DNA of 64,000 bases, taken from positions 62,001 through 126,000 of the forward strand of contig QOQU01000011.1 of the NCBI GenBank assembly GCA_003327455.1, written 5' to 3'. The notes under the pieces were generated by a model, which had not been told where the DNA came from, did not search any database, and saw nothing but the letters and a program-made list of their open reading frames with translations. Positions 1-9,615 of the stretch are shown piece by piece; positions within the stretch are counted from its first letter, which is position 1; each line of letters begins with the position of its first letter. Source of the stretch: Anaerolineae bacterium (GTDB taxonomy: Bacteria > Chloroflexota > Anaerolineae > Anaerolineales > UBA4823). The translations under genes were made by a program, and so were the position numbers.

Positions 1-355
1 TTGCCTGGGCAATCATCATTTCAGCATAGGCGGGCAGTTGGGCAGGGTGCAGGGCTGGCTCCATCTGTTTGCGGTAGGCATCGTGTTCGGCACCGTCCAC
101 CACCAGCACGCCGCGCCGCAACAGGTCGGTTACCGGATCGGTGTTGCGCCACAGCAGGCGCTCGCGCTGGGTAACCAGTACGGCACGATTGGCATGTGGT
201 CCATAGACGACATAAGGATGAAAAGCCGGCAGCGGGATCTGGAAGAAATAGCCGATTTCATCCGCCATCACCTGCAACGGACCCAGCGGTGAGCCGCTCT
301 TGAGCCATGCCCGCAGTACGCGGATGCCTAAATCAGGCGAAGGTTGTCCGGTCAT
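1..355 (-). CDS. Cytochrome P450, N-terminal part (cut by window edge)
   Basis: The minus strand reads openly from an ATG at 355 to the window edge (118 residues). The text resembles the N-terminal third of bacterial cytochrome P450s: a proximal segment around FHPYVVYGPHANRAVLVT (residues 45-62), then VLVVDGAEHDAYRKQMEPAL (83-102), which is the helix C region with the HxxxR pair (His91, Arg95) that normally contacts the haem propionates. The haem-cysteine loop lies outside the window, so the family call rests on this segment alone. The gene follows the GH4 gene by about 42 nt in the same direction and may be co-transcribed. Substrate unknown. Confidence 0.68.
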   Translation of the reverse strand, partial: MTGQPSPDLGIRVLRAWLKSGSPLGPLQVMADEIGYFFQIPLPAFHPYVVYGPHANRAVLVTQRERLLWRNTDPVTDLLRRGVLVVDGAEHDAYRKQMEPALHPAQLPAYAEMMIAQA

Positions 356-397
356 GGGAAAATTTGCCGTCAGGTCGTTTCGGGTTTATCATTTCAG

Positions 398-1774
398 TCA
401 GCGTAACGGCGGAAAGAGATCGCCGTGTCGCTGGATATATTCATCCAGAATCTGCCTGGCAACCTCAACGCCGGGCACCAGAGGGTGCAATGTCAGGGCG
501 GTGAGCGCTTTGGCGTATGAGCCTTGCACAGCGGCTTCGATGGTCAATTGCTCGTAGGCTTTCACCTGTTGCATCAGTCCCAAACAATGGGTGGGGATGT
601 CGCCGACGCTAAGGGGCTGAATCAAACCTGCGCTCACCCAGGCCGGGATTTCGACCACCTCCTCACCTGCCATGCCGTGGATTGCCCCCTGGTTGGGGAG
701 ATTAAGGATCATCTGGCGCGTTTCTTTCCCGTTCAAGGCTTCGATCAGATCCAGGGCTACACCGGCATACCCTTCGGAGGAGAGCGATTCGGCCAGAGCC
801 TGATCGAGTTGTTCCAGATTGTGTGCCTGACCGCTTTCGTTGACCATATAGGTTGCCCCGCGCTGTTTGAGATAAGCCTGATAGGCGCGCAGCATCCCTT
901 CATAGTCTTCGGCGGCGCGTAAAGCGCTGAGTTGAGCGAACAGGCTCTCGTTCCAGGCTGCCAGTTGTTCGCCGCGGCTGATGCCCGCCTGCAGAATATT
1001 CTCGACTGCCTGGCGGGTATGGTAGTAATAATAGAGATACTCGTTGGGAATCATCCCGAGAGTGTTAATCAAGGTGGCGTCAAACGGCAAACCGGGCACG
1101 CTATCCAGCTGGCGAATTAATTCCAGAAAGCGCGGCAGGTGATCCTCTCCCTGATACAGCACGCGGCGGATCCATCCCAGGTGATTCAAGCCGAAATAAT
1201 CGAGCATTACCTGTTCCGGAGCGGCGCTGAGCAAGGCTGCCAGGGCGCGCCGCAGGGTGTGCGGGGCATCGCAGATGCCCACACTGCGCCGCCAGCCGCC
1301 GACCCGAACCACCGCCTCTGCCAACAATCCGGCGGGGTTGGCAAAATTGATCAGCCACGCCTGCGGACAAAGGTGCGCCATCTTTTGAACCACATCAAGC
1401 AAGACCGGGATTGTGCGCAAAGCCATTGCAAAACCACCGGGGCCGGTTGTTTCCTGTCCCAAGACGCCGTGGTTCAAGGCTACCCGCTCATCGATGGCGC
1501 GCCCTGCCATGCCGCCGACCCGAAAGGTGGTGATCACGTAATCGGCGCCCTGGAGGGCTTCTTCGAGCGTGGTGGTGCGCGTCATGCGAAAGCGCGGCGG
1601 GTTGGCAGCTTCCAGCGGGGCAGTCAGGGCGGCGATGAGGTCAAGATGCTCAGCGTCAATATCCATCAGGGCAAGTTCGGCAAGTCCTAAACTGGACTGA
1701 CGCAATAAAATGGCTTGTAAGATGAGCGGCGTGCGCAATCCGGCTGCGCCCAGGATGGCGATCTTGATTCCCAT
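398..1774 (-). CDS. Family 4 glycoside hydrolase (NAD-dependent alpha-galactosidase / 6-phospho-glucosidase type)
   Basis: A 458-residue protein with the layout of glycosidase family GH4, enzymes that cleave by an oxidation-elimination route using NAD+ and a divalent metal. Visible marks are the N-terminal Rossmann loop (GAAGLRTPL, 9-17), GADYVITTFRVGGMAGRAIDE (76-96), NFANPAG (143-149), the metal-binding cysteine in GICDAP (Cys168) and the His in GLNHLGW (His198). Length matches the family. Sequence alone does not decide between a free alpha-galactoside, a glucuronide and a phospho-beta-glucoside substrate; no PTS gene is nearby, so a non-phosphorylated substrate is possible. It lies 3 nt downstream of the PIG-L gene. 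Confidence 0.88.
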   Translation of the reverse strand: MGIKIAILGAAGLRTPLILQAILLRQSSLGLAELALMDIDAEHLDLIAALTAPLEAANPPRFRMTRTTTLEEALQGADYVITTFRVGGMAGRAIDERVALNHGVLGQETTGPGGFAMALRTIPVLLDVVQKMAHLCPQAWLINFANPAGLLAEAVVRVGGWRRSVGICDAPHTLRRALAALLSAAPEQVMLDYFGLNHLGWIRRVLYQGEDHLPRFLELIRQLDSVPGLPFDATLINTLGMIPNEYLYYYYHTRQAVENILQAGISRGEQLAAWNESLFAQLSALRAAEDYEGMLRAYQAYLKQRGATYMVNESGQAHNLEQLDQALAESLSSEGYAGVALDLIEALNGKETRQMILNLPNQGAIHGMAGEEVVEIPAWVSAGLIQPLSVGDIPTHCLGLMQQVKAYEQLTIEAAVQGSYAKALTALTLHPLVPGVEVARQILDEYIQRHGDLFPPLR

Positions 1775-1777
1775 GGA

Positions 1778-2575
1778 TTATCCTTGCATGGCTAAGAGGT
1801 TTTCGACAAAGGGGTGGAAACGCACATAGCGATAGGCTTCGGCGTATGCCACGCCAATGCGCTGCCCGATTTCGGCAGCCTGAGCGCGCATTGCCCAGGC
1901 TAAGGCTTGCAAAGGATCGTCCAGCGCCTCGCCCAACAGCGCCCTTAAGTCCAGTCCGGCCAGCCGTGCCTGGCGCAGCACATCTTCGACCAGAAACTTT
2001 ACCTGACTGCGGTGTTCGCCAAGGGCTGCGATTTTGCGTTCTATACTCTGGCTGATGTCCACGATTTTATTGGCGTTGGGCAGATGCTCACCGTAGAAGT
2101 ACTTTTCGACCACGAAGTGCGCTTCCAGCCCTTCTTCGAGGTGTTCAGGGTGCATGAGCGGCAAACTGGCAAAGTGAATGGCGTCGGAGGCTGCCAGGGC
2201 AACGGCGCGGTGATCGGGATGCACTTCGTAAAGCGCAAAGGCATCTTCGGCAACCACGATGTCGGGTTTATGCTGCCGAATCAGGCGGATGAATTGCTCG
2301 CGCAGCAAACCCGGCGGCAGGGTATCCACCTCCAGATCGGGATGGTCGAGAAAGATGGGCGGTTCGGCGCCCAGGGTCTGAGCGGCGCGCTGTGCTTCCT
2401 GGCGGCGGAGCTTTGCCAGGCTTTCGGCATCGTGTTCGAACGAACCCCGCCGCCCATCGCTGGCGATGGCGATGAGCACCCGCGCGCCTTCGGCGATCAG
2501 GTTGGCGAGCAAGCCGCCGGCAAAAAACTCAGCATCGTCGGGATGTGGGACAAGGGCAAGCACAGTTTTGGACAT
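1778..2575 (-). CDS. PIG-L/LmbE family deacetylase
   Basis: 265 residues with the two zinc-site motifs of the PIG-L family: PHPDD at residues 10-14 and HPDH at 119-122. Members remove N-acetyl groups from GlcNAc-linked compounds such as bacillithiol, mycothiol or glycan precursors; the substrate here cannot be read from sequence. It lies upstream of the GH4 gene in the same direction, so a shared role in sugar-conjugate breakdown is plausible. The start ATG at 2575 follows a gap of about 25 nt after the preceding gene and is preceded by an AGGAGG-like run. Confidence 0.87.
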   Translation of the reverse strand: MSKTVLALVPHPDDAEFFAGGLLANLIAEGARVLIAIASDGRRGSFEHDAESLAKLRRQEAQRAAQTLGAEPPIFLDHPDLEVDTLPPGLLREQFIRLIRQHKPDIVVAEDAFALYEVHPDHRAVALAASDAIHFASLPLMHPEHLEEGLEAHFVVEKYFYGEHLPNANKIVDISQSIERKIAALGEHRSQVKFLVEDVLRQARLAGLDLRALLGEALDDPLQALAWAMRAQAAEIGQRIGVAYAEAYRYVRFHPFVENLLAMQG

Positions 2576-2600
2576 CCGGCCTCCTGATGAGGGATGAACG

Positions 2601-3437
2601 CTATTGCATAAACTCTAAAATCCAAACCCCGGGGAAAGGTTCTCCGTTGGCTGCCGTGCAGGGAGGTGCGCTCAGGTTGAAAACCGGCTCTCCGCCGCCG
2701 GCAAGGCGGAGCGAATAGACGACCTCGGCCTGCATGGCAAAATCGGCATATCCCAACCCTAACTCGGGTTTCAAACCGGTGAAGAACCGATCTTCACCGC
2801 CCTCCCAATTAACGATGATCTCAACCCCCGGCAGTTCGTTGCCCTGAGCGTCCCAGACATAGACGATGATCAACCCCTTGCCCAGGGCCGGGTCGCAGAC
2901 CGCTTCGCGTTTGCGCAGGACGAACGGCTTTTGCGGCGAGGTGGTCGGCTGTGGGGTGGCGAGAGTTGCCGCCGGAGATGCGGCGGTTTCGGTGGGGGAA
3001 GAGGTGGCAAAAGACCCTGTGGGTGAAGGGGAAATGGCAGGTGGAGAGGATGGGCTGGCGTGGGTGGGCGTTGCGACGGTAGGAGCGAGCAGAGTGGCTT
3101 GCGCCTGGGCAAGATCGGCTGCCAGCAAACCTAAGGCACGGGCTTCATCGGCCGCTTTGCCCTCTGCCAGCCAGCGCTGAGCCTGGGCAGCCAGTGTGCC
3201 GTAGGGGTCGTCATCTTTCAACAGGGCAAGCCGTGCCCTGGCGCGCACCAGATCGCCGTTTGCCAGATAAGCGACAGCAATCAGGGCGCGGTATTGATCT
3301 TTATCGGCCGCCGATAACAGGTCTGGTGAGAGGTCGGTGTACTGCACCGGTTGAATGAACAACGAATACACCAGACCGATTGCCAGACCCAAAAGCAGCC
3401 CGGTGAGCAGATACAGCGAACCGCGCCGCTCGTTCAT
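2601..3437 (-). CDS. Membrane-anchored protein with helical domain, T/P/S linker and beta-type C-terminal domain
   Basis: 278 residues. One membrane segment lies near residues 9-27 (LLTGLLLGLAIGLVYSLFI), followed by a helical stretch with a TPR-like pattern (YRALIAVAYLANGDLVRARARLALL), a low-complexity Thr/Pro/Ser/Ala linker at roughly 115-170, and a C-terminal domain with the pattern of a carboxypeptidase-regulatory or Ig-like sandwich (LIIVYVWDAQGNELPGVEI). I do not recognise a named family. The first 80 residues resemble the gene just upstream (3434-3793), so the two are probably tandem paralogues. The start overlaps that gene's stop (ATGA, 3434-3437). Probably displayed outside the membrane. 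Confidence 0.75.
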   Translation of the reverse strand: MNERRGSLYLLTGLLLGLAIGLVYSLFIQPVQYTDLSPDLLSAADKDQYRALIAVAYLANGDLVRARARLALLKDDDPYGTLAAQAQRWLAEGKAADEARALGLLAADLAQAQATLLAPTVATPTHASPSSPPAISPSPTGSFATSSPTETAASPAATLATPQPTTSPQKPFVLRKREAVCDPALGKGLIIVYVWDAQGNELPGVEIIVNWEGGEDRFFTGLKPELGLGYADFAMQAEVVYSLRLAGGGEPVFNLSAPPCTAANGEPFPGVWILEFMQ

Positions 3438-3793
3438 GGCACGCCTGTCCCGACCAGGGGGGTAAGGCTTTCGACCGCCGCAAGCAGGGCGCGCATTTTT
3501 TGTAGGTCGCTATCGCTATAGCCATAGCGCTCGGCAAAGTTGATCGCCTGCTGAACGATTTCTGCCGGTTGTGAATGATGGAGAAAAGCCAGACGAGAGA
3601 CCGCAGCCGCCAGATTCTGATCGGCTGCGTAGGCTTCGGCGATCATCAGAACCACATCGCTCTGATAATCGATGCGCAATTGGGCGGCGCGCTGCTCAGC
3701 CGAAGGTGTGGGGGCGCGCAGCCAGCCATAGCCCACCCCGGCGGCGGCGCCGAAGGCAATGGCGAGCAAAAAGCGGATCCAGCGTCCTGCCAT
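3434..3793 (-). CDS. Small membrane-anchored protein, paralogue of the next gene
   Basis: 119 residues: a membrane segment at about 5-25 (FLLAIAFGAAAGVGYGWL), then a helical hairpin-like region (SDVVLMIAEAYAADQNLAAAVSRLAFL) that aligns by eye with the matching part of the downstream 278-residue protein. It lacks that protein's linker and C-terminal domain. First gene of the minus-strand group running to the window's left edge; the ATG at 3793 is the first Met. Function unknown. Confidence 0.7.
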   Translation of the reverse strand: MAGRWIRFLLAIAFGAAAGVGYGWLRAPTPSAEQRAAQLRIDYQSDVVLMIAEAYAADQNLAAAVSRLAFLHHSQPAEIVQQAINFAERYGYSDSDLQKMRALLAAVESLTPLVGTGVP

Positions 3794-4091
3794 ACTTCAA
3801 TTCTGCCACAGGAAGCCGTTTCGGGCAAGGAAATGGTTCGCGTTAGCCCGAACGTTCAAACCCGCCGGTTTACGGCGTTAGTTCGAAAATTCCGATCTGC
3901 CGGGTTGGCCGCGTTAGCTGAGTTATAATAAAAATACTCCAAAGAAAAACGTCGAGATTAGGTGGAAACTAACATAAGGAATAGCATCATTTTTTACCAC
4001 CTGTGGGATGGAATTGGTTATCCGGCCTTTGTCCATCGAATCCTTCGTTGAGTTAACCGGATCCAGCTCTAGCGACAATCAGAGGTAGAAC
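3794..4091. other. Intergenic region between divergent groups
   Basis: About 300 bp between the minus-strand group ending the left part and hsdM. A TATAAT at 3924-3929 points towards hsdM, but I see no good -35 at the right spacing. Two similar GC-rich segments (around 3865-3885 and 3898-3918) share GCCGG...GCGTTAG. No ORF worth calling. Confidence 0.4.
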
Positions 4092-5693
4092 ATGGCCAAG
4101 CAAATGAACAACACGGAGACGACGGAAAGCGCCGCCACCGTTGGCTACGAGGCTCAACTCTGGCAGATGGCAGACGCGCTGCGCGGCTCGATGGATGCGG
4201 CCGAGTACAAGCACGTCGTGTTGGGTCTGATCTTCCTGAAGTATATTTCCGATGCTTTCGAGGAACAACACGCCAAGCTCGAAGCTGAACGAGCCGAGGG
4301 GGCAGACCCTGAGGATCCCGACGAATACCGCGCCGTGAACATCTTCTGGGTACCGCCGGAGGCACGCTGGGCATACCTCCAGTCCCAAGCCCGCCAGCCC
4401 ACCATCGGCGAACTCGTGGACAATGCCATGGCTGGCATCGAGCGTGATAACCCAGCCCTCAAGAGCGTTCTCCCGAAAGAGTACGCCCGCCCTTCCCTCG
4501 ACAAGGTGCGCCTCGGTCAACTCATCGACCTGATCAGCAACATCAAAGTGGGCGACGCAGCTAGCCGCGCCAAGGACGTGCTCGGTCGCATCTATGAGTA
4601 CTTTCTCTCGCAATTTGCCAGCGCCGAAGGCAAAAAAGGCGGCGAGTTCTACACGCCCCGCTGCGTGGTGAAGCTGCTGGTCGAGATGCTCGAGCCCTAC
4701 CATGGCCGTGTGTACGACCCCTGCTGCGGCTCGGCGGGGATGTTCGTCCAGTCGGTGGAGTTCATCCGCGCCCACGCCAGCGGCAACGGCAACGGCGGAC
4801 GCGCCCGCGCCGATATTTCGATCTACGGCCAGGAGTCCAACTACACCACCTGGCGGCTTGCCAAAATGAACCTCGCCATCCGCGGCATCGAAGGTCAGAT
4901 CGCCCACGGCGACACCTTCCACAACGACCAGTTTCCCGACCTCAAGGCGGACTTCATCCTCGCCAATCCGCCGTTCAACGTCTCCGACTGGGGCGGTGAG
5001 CGCTTGCGCAATGACAAGCGCTGGCAGTACGGTGTGCCGCCAACGGGCAATGCCAACTTCGCCTGGGTGCAGCACATCATCCATCACCTCGCACCGACGG
5101 GGTATGCTGGATTCGTCCTGGCAAACGGCTCCATGTCCTCGAACCAGGCGGGGGAAGGCGAGATCCGCAAGAACATTATCGAAGCAGACCTGGTGGACTG
5201 CATGGTCGCGCTGCCTGGCCAGCTTTTTTACTCGACCCAGATCCCGGCGTGTTTGTGGTTCCTCGCCCGCAATCGTAGGGGTGGGTCGCCAACCCGACCG
5301 ATGCGCGACCGCCGCGGTGAGATTCTTTTCATTGACGCTCGCAAGCTGGGTCGCATGGTGGACCGCACCCACCGCGAGTTGACCGATGAAGATATTGCCC
5401 GCATTGCCAACACCTACCACGCCTGGCGAGGGGAGACGGAAGCCGGCGAATACCAGGACGTTCCTGGCTTCTGCAAGAGCGCGCCACTGGAGGAAGTGCG
5501 CAAACACGGCTACGTGCTCACGCCGGGCCGTTACGTTGGCGCCGAAGTGAAAGAAGACGACGGCGAACCGTTCGCGGCGAAGATGCAACGCCTGGTGACG
5601 CAACTGCGCGAGCAGCAGGCCGAGGCGGCCCGATTGGAGGCGGCGATCGTGGCGAACCTTCGTGAACTCGGTTTTTGGGACATGGATCCATGA
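4092..5693 (+). CDS. hsdM: Type I restriction-modification system, DNA methyltransferase subunit
   Basis: 533 residues, usual HsdM length. N-terminal helical HsdM_N domain (about 20-150, with [15 protein letters not shown]), then the N6-adenine methyltransferase domain: [21 protein letters not shown] motif [14 protein letters not shown] (from about residue 209) and catalytic NPPF (about 291-294). It methylates adenine in the bipartite site read by HsdS and is a core of the HsdMS and HsdRMS complexes. A 4-nt ATGA overlap (5690-5693) couples it to the AlbA_2-type gene. HsdS and HsdR follow only after several inserted modules. Confidence 0.96.
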   Translation: MAKQMNNTETTESAATVGYEAQLWQMADALRGSMDAAEYKHVVLGLIFLKYISDAFEEQHAKLEAERAEGADPEDPDEYRAVNIFWVPPEARWAYLQSQARQPTIGELVDNAMAGIERDNPALKSVLPKEYARPSLDKVRLGQLIDLISNIKVGDAASRAKDVLGRIYEYFLSQFASAEGKKGGEFYTPRCVVKLLVEMLEPYHGRVYDPCCGSAGMFVQSVEFIRAHASGNGNGGRARADISIYGQESNYTTWRLAKMNLAIRGIEGQIAHGDTFHNDQFPDLKADFILANPPFNVSDWGGERLRNDKRWQYGVPPTGNANFAWVQHIIHHLAPTGYAGFVLANGSMSSNQAGEGEIRKNIIEADLVDCMVALPGQLFYSTQIPACLWFLARNRRGGSPTRPMRDRRGEILFIDARKLGRMVDRTHRELTDEDIARIANTYHAWRGETEAGEYQDVPGFCKSAPLEEVRKHGYVLTPGRYVGAEVKEDDGEPFAAKMQRLVTQLREQQAEAARLEAAIVANLRELGFWDMDP

Positions 5694-7435
5694 ACACAGA
5701 AAGGTTACTGGCGCTGATTGGCGGCGGAGAGACGCTCTCGGTCGAGTTCAAGAGTGAAGCGAGGTTCCCGCTCAATGACCGGGATCTTGTCGAAGCAGTG
5801 GTCTGTCTTGCAAACAGGTCAGATGGTCGTGAAGGTTGGTTGCTCATTGGTGTTGAAGACGATGGGCGTGTCACAGGCGCCCGCCCTCGACATGGAGAAC
5901 GCACAGACCCAGATCGGTTAGCAGCTCTCATCGCATCCCGAACGCAGCCAAGCTTGAGCGTACGCGTCGAAGTCGTCAAGGCTCAAGGAAAGGAAGTTCT
6001 CGTCATTGAAGTACCTCCACAATCCGAAGCAGTAGGCACGAGTGATGGTGTCTTCCTGCGGAGAACTATTGGTAGTGACGGTCAACCGGCATGCACACCG
6101 ATGGATGCGGCGGCGATTGCATCCCTTTCGGCTGACCGTAGGCGACTTGACCCTTCGGCACAGGTGATCGTCGCTGCCCGCTGGCAAGACCTGGACGCCC
6201 TGGAATTCGAACGCTTCCGCCGTAGCATCCGCGAGCGCCGCGGTCGCAGTGATGAAACCCTGCTCGACTTACCCGATCTAGAGCTGGCTAAGGCACTTGG
6301 TGTAGTAGAGGCAAATGGAAAAGTCGAGGGCATTCGCCTGGCAGCATTGCTGCTTTTCGGCAAAGAAGAAGCCTTGCGTCGTCTTGTGCCTGCGCACGAG
6401 GTTGCTTTCCAGGTCCTGCGAGGATTGGAGGTAGAAGTCAACGACTTTTTCCGCTGGCCGCTGATCCGAGTGATGGAGGAAATCGAGGCGCGCATTCGCG
6501 CCCGGAACCGTGAACAAGAGCTAATGATCGGCATGTTGCGGGTGGGTGTGCCCGATTACCCGGAACGCGCCCTGCGCGAAGCACTGGCGAATGCCCTGAT
6601 TCACCGCGATTATCTGCGTCTGGGCGCAGTGCATTTCCAGTGGTACGATGACCGTATCGAGATCAGCAATCCCGGCGGATTTCCCGAAGGCGTACGGCTG
6701 GATAACTTGCTGATCACACCACCCCGGCCACGCAACCCCCTGCTTGCCGATGCCTTCAAACGCGCCGGTATCGTCGAGCGTACCGCGCGGGGGATTGATA
6801 CGATCTTTTTCGAGCAACTGCGAAATGGACGGCCGGCGCCTTCCTATGCTCGCAGTGACGCTACATCCGTGATCATCGTCATCCCTGGCGGCGAGGCAAA
6901 CCTTGATTTTGTCCGTCTGGTGGTCTCTGAGTCTCAGCAAGGGAGACCTCTCAAACTGGATGAACTGCTGATTTTGAACACCTTGTGGCTGGAGCGCAGT
7001 CTAACCACCGAACAGGTTGCCCGGCTTATTCAAAAATCCGAGACAGAAACACGCGCCATTCTGCGACAACTGGTTGAGTCTGGACTGGTGGAAGAGCGCG
7101 GCCAGAAAAAAGGGCGCGCCTGGCATCTTTCGGCAGCCACGTATCGCGCCTTGGGAGAGAAAGCAGCCTATGTCCACCAGCGCGGTTTCGAGCCTTTACA
7201 GCAAGAGCAGATGGTCCTGCAATACGTGGAAAAACACGGCCGCATCACCCGCCACGAAGCGGCCGAGCTGTGTCGGATTGCCTCCTATCAGGCACGTGAT
7301 CTTCTAGCCAGACTGGTCCAACGCGGCGAGTTGATCATGCAGGGCGCCAAAAAGGGAGCGTTTTATGAGCGGACTCCAAAAAATTTGGAGAACTCCAAAT
7401 CCATCCAAAAATCTCCAAATCCGAATGTCTCATGA
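5690..7435 (+). CDS. AlbA_2 (Schlafen-type) ATP-binding protein
   Basis: I place the start at ATG 5690 (581 residues), which overlaps the hsdM stop; a TTG start at 5675 is possible but less likely. Domains by eye: AlbA_2/Schlafen-like N-terminus (about 10-130: [28 protein letters not shown]), a GHKL-type ATP-binding region (from about 290: [28 protein letters not shown]), and one or two winged-helix segments at the C-terminus. Annotators often label such proteins RecG-like helicases, but no helicase motor is visible. Proteins of this type are frequent beside hsdM and in defence islands; a regulatory or abortive role is inferred. Confidence 0.85.
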   Translation: MNTERLLALIGGGETLSVEFKSEARFPLNDRDLVEAVVCLANRSDGREGWLLIGVEDDGRVTGARPRHGERTDPDRLAALIASRTQPSLSVRVEVVKAQGKEVLVIEVPPQSEAVGTSDGVFLRRTIGSDGQPACTPMDAAAIASLSADRRRLDPSAQVIVAARWQDLDALEFERFRRSIRERRGRSDETLLDLPDLELAKALGVVEANGKVEGIRLAALLLFGKEEALRRLVPAHEVAFQVLRGLEVEVNDFFRWPLIRVMEEIEARIRARNREQELMIGMLRVGVPDYPERALREALANALIHRDYLRLGAVHFQWYDDRIEISNPGGFPEGVRLDNLLITPPRPRNPLLADAFKRAGIVERTARGIDTIFFEQLRNGRPAPSYARSDATSVIIVIPGGEANLDFVRLVVSESQQGRPLKLDELLILNTLWLERSLTTEQVARLIQKSETETRAILRQLVESGLVEERGQKKGRAWHLSAATYRALGEKAAYVHQRGFEPLQQEQMVLQYVEKHGRITRHEAAELCRIASYQARDLLARLVQRGELIMQGAKKGAFYERTPKNLENSKSIQKSPNPNVS

Positions 7436-7575
7436 AGATAGGAGCAACGAGCGAAATGCAGACGAACACACGCCAAATGCCGGCGTGCATTATTTGTCCG
7501 AAGCATGTATTTTTATCTGGTTGCCGGGTAGGTTGGTTTGGAGGCTACCGATAGCTGGCGTCAAGGAGTTGGGCA

Positions 7576-7866
7576 ATGAATGTTAGAGAGCGCTTGCGTG
7601 AAAAGCGCGCAGAGATTCTGCAGATCTGCGCCAAGTATGGGGCGCGGAATGTACGCGTGTTTGGTTCGGTGGCGCGCGGCGAAGCCGACGAACTGAGCGA
7701 CATTGACCTTCTCGTCGAGTTTGAGCCGGGGCGATCCTTGCTCGACCACGCCGGACTGTGGCTTGAGCTCGAGGCCCTTCTGGGGTGTCAGGTGGACGTG
7801 GTCAGTGAGCGGGGAATCAAGCCGAGAATCCGCGAGCGGGTGCTTGAGGAGGCGTTGCCGCTATGA
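7576..7866 (+). CDS. mntA: MNT-domain antitoxin nucleotidyltransferase (MntA-type)
   Basis: 96 residues with a complete minimal nucleotidyltransferase motif GSX10DXD: Gly30-Ser31 and Asp42/Asp44 in GSVARGEADELSDIDLL. In characterised pairs this enzyme AMPylates a tyrosine of the HEPN partner and so neutralises it. An AGGAG at 7564-7568 precedes the ATG. It overlaps the downstream HEPN gene by 4 nt (7863-7866), the usual arrangement of MntA/HepT pairs. Confidence 0.92.
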   Translation: MNVRERLREKRAEILQICAKYGARNVRVFGSVARGEADELSDIDLLVEFEPGRSLLDHAGLWLELEALLGCQVDVVSERGIKPRIRERVLEEALPL

Positions 7867-8216
7867 GAGACCCCAAAGAGCACCTGCGCGACATCCTCGA
7901 TGCCATTGCCAAGATCGAACGCTACGTAGTACGAGGACAAGCAGCGTTCGAGCGGGATGAGCTGGTTCAGGTTTGGATTCTCTATCACCTGCAAGTGATC
8001 GGTGAAGCAGCAGCCCAACTGGGAAGGGATTTCCATGCAACCTATCCGGTGGTGCCATGGGCGCAAATCGTTGCCATGCGCAATATGCTCGTTCACGAAT
8101 ACTTCGGCGTGGACCTGGAAGAAATTTGGCAGACGGCAAAGCGCGACTTACCCGCACTCCGCCAGGAAATAGAAGAGCTCTTGAAAAAACTGGAGGAGCA
8201 GAGCTATGGAGAGTAA
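7863..8216 (+). CDS. hepT: HEPN-domain toxin (HepT / DUF86)
   Basis: 117 residues, helical, DUF86 type. The active motif RX4HXY is intact: Arg73, His78 and Tyr80 in RNMLVHEY. HEPN proteins of this type act as RNases, and the Tyr is the site modified by MntA in studied systems. Translationally coupled to the antitoxin by an ATGA overlap. Nothing appears truncated, so the pair should be functional. Confidence 0.92.
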   Translation: MRDPKEHLRDILDAIAKIERYVVRGQAAFERDELVQVWILYHLQVIGEAAAQLGRDFHATYPVVPWAQIVAMRNMLVHEYFGVDLEEIWQTAKRDLPALRQEIEELLKKLEEQSYGE

Positions 8217-8469
8217 GCATGGGGGCTTATTAAACGATTCGCCCTTTTCGTTGAATAACAGCCGGGCTTATTTAACGAACGGAGAATAAGCGATGTGTGA
8301 ACGAATCGGTCTTTCTTTCCTCGCTTCGGCTTGCACAATGAAGGTGCTGGGCGATTGGCGGAACGTGCGTGAGATAATCGGGCGACGTGCCAATCAGGTG
8401 TTCGTGCACGGAAAGCACTTAAACATCCTGAGTGAAGGGACGGAAGCAATATGAGACTGGAGTTGTAGT
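8217..8469. other. Intergenic region with a repeated GGGCTTATT motif and a doubtful small ORF
   Basis: The motif GGGCTTATTAAACGA (about 8224) recurs as GGGCTTATTTAACGA (about 8262). An ORF of 53 codons (8293-8454) starts 8 nt after a GGAG, but its product (MCERIGLSFLASACTMKVLG...) shows no recognisable family and may be chance. No clear promoter for the next gene. Confidence 0.3.
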
Positions 8470-9615
8470 ATGGCCAGTATAAAGGTTCAACCTAATGTAG
8501 AGGTTTTATCTTGGGCGATTAATCGCTCCAAAGTGGATCTTCGCTCTAAATTCAAACAGCTTGACCGCTGGCTCAAAGGTGAAGCGCAACCAACCTTAAG
8601 CCAATTGGAAGAGCTTGCTAAAGCTACATCGGTGCCATTTGGCTACTTTTTTCTCACACAGCTGCCCGAGGAGCATCTCCCCATACCGCATTTCAGAACA
8701 CTTACGCAGCAACCTAAGGAAACGCCTAGCCCAGAAATGTTAGACACTATTTATATCATGCGGCAGCGCCAGGAATGGATGCGTGATTACTTGCTTGAAC
8801 AGGGACACGAGCCTTTGCCGTTTGTTCGTTCGATTTCAATGCGCGATGATCCGTGCACGATAGCCCAGCGCATTCGAGAGCAGCTTGGTATAGACTCCCA
8901 ATGGGCAGCAACTCATCAGACGTGGATCAATGCACTCCAAGCTTTGCGTGAGAAAACTGAAGATGTGGGCATTTTGGTCGTAACAAATAGCATCGTAGGC
9001 AATAATCCGTATCGCAAGTTGGATGTTGATGAATTCCGCGGTTTTGTATTGGTCGATGAATTTGCACCGCTGGTTTTCATCAACGGTGCTGACGGTAAAG
9101 CAGCTCAGATGTTCACTTTGGCTCACGAACTAGCCCATATCTGGTTGGGAACTAGCGCTGCATTCGATTTGCGGAATTTACTACCTGCTGCGGATGAAAT
9201 CGAACAGGCTTGCAATCGCATTGCCGCCGAATTTCTGGTGCCAGAAGAGGACCTGCGAAGGTTTTGGAACGAGAGTATCTACCAAAGGGAAGGCTTCCAA
9301 CCCTTTGCCCGCCAGTTCAAAGTCAGTGAGATCGTTGTTGCACGACGCGCATTGGATTTGAACCTCATTAGTCGCGAGGTTTTTTTTGCATTCTATAAAG
9401 AATATCAAAGCAGGGAACGATCAACGATCGGAGGAAAAGGAGGCGGCAACTTCTACTCTATGCAAACTCTGAGACTTGGGAGGCTATTTGCCTGGACTGT
9501 GGTGAGCGCAGTCAGGGAGGGTCGCCTGTTATATCGTGATGCCTATCGCTTGACAGGCTTGTATGGCAAAACCTTCGAGCAGTTTGCAGAACACCTGACG
9601 GGAGGCAGGGTATGA
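8470..9615 (+). CDS. XRE-ImmA/IrrE family metallopeptidase (antitoxin/regulator)
   Basis: 381 residues. The N-terminal part has an XRE-like helix-turn-helix region (about 20-60: WLKGEAQPTLSQLEELAKAT). The C-terminal half is an ImmA/IrrE (COG2856) zinc protease with HELAH at about 219-223 and a downstream ligand region NRIAAEFLVP (Glu near 254). Such proteins cleave regulators or act as antitoxins. Its stop overlaps the start of the PIN-like DUF4411 gene by 4 nt (9612-9615), a coupling described for COG2856-PIN toxin-antitoxin modules. Codon use is more AT-rich than hsdM and hsdR, suggesting separate acquisition. Confidence 0.88.
   Translation: MASIKVQPNVEVLSWAINRSKVDLRSKFKQLDRWLKGEAQPTLSQLEELAKATSVPFGYFFLTQLPEEHLPIPHFRTLTQQPKETPSPEMLDTIYIMRQRQEWMRDYLLEQGHEPLPFVRSISMRDDPCTIAQRIREQLGIDSQWAATHQTWINALQALREKTEDVGILVVTNSIVGNNPYRKLDVDEFRGFVLVDEFAPLVFINGADGKAAQMFTLAHELAHIWLGTSAAFDLRNLLPAADEIEQACNRIAAEFLVPEEDLRRFWNESIYQREGFQPFARQFKVSEIVVARRALDLNLISREVFFAFYKEYQSRERSTIGGKGGGNFYSMQTLRLGRLFAWTVVSAVREGRLLYRDAYRLTGLYGKTFEQFAEHLTGGRV

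Noticed and set aside
4053-5603. Long minus-strand frame opposite hsdM
   Set aside because: Shadow of a GC-rich gene; hsdM has all methyltransferase motifs and the minus frame has none.
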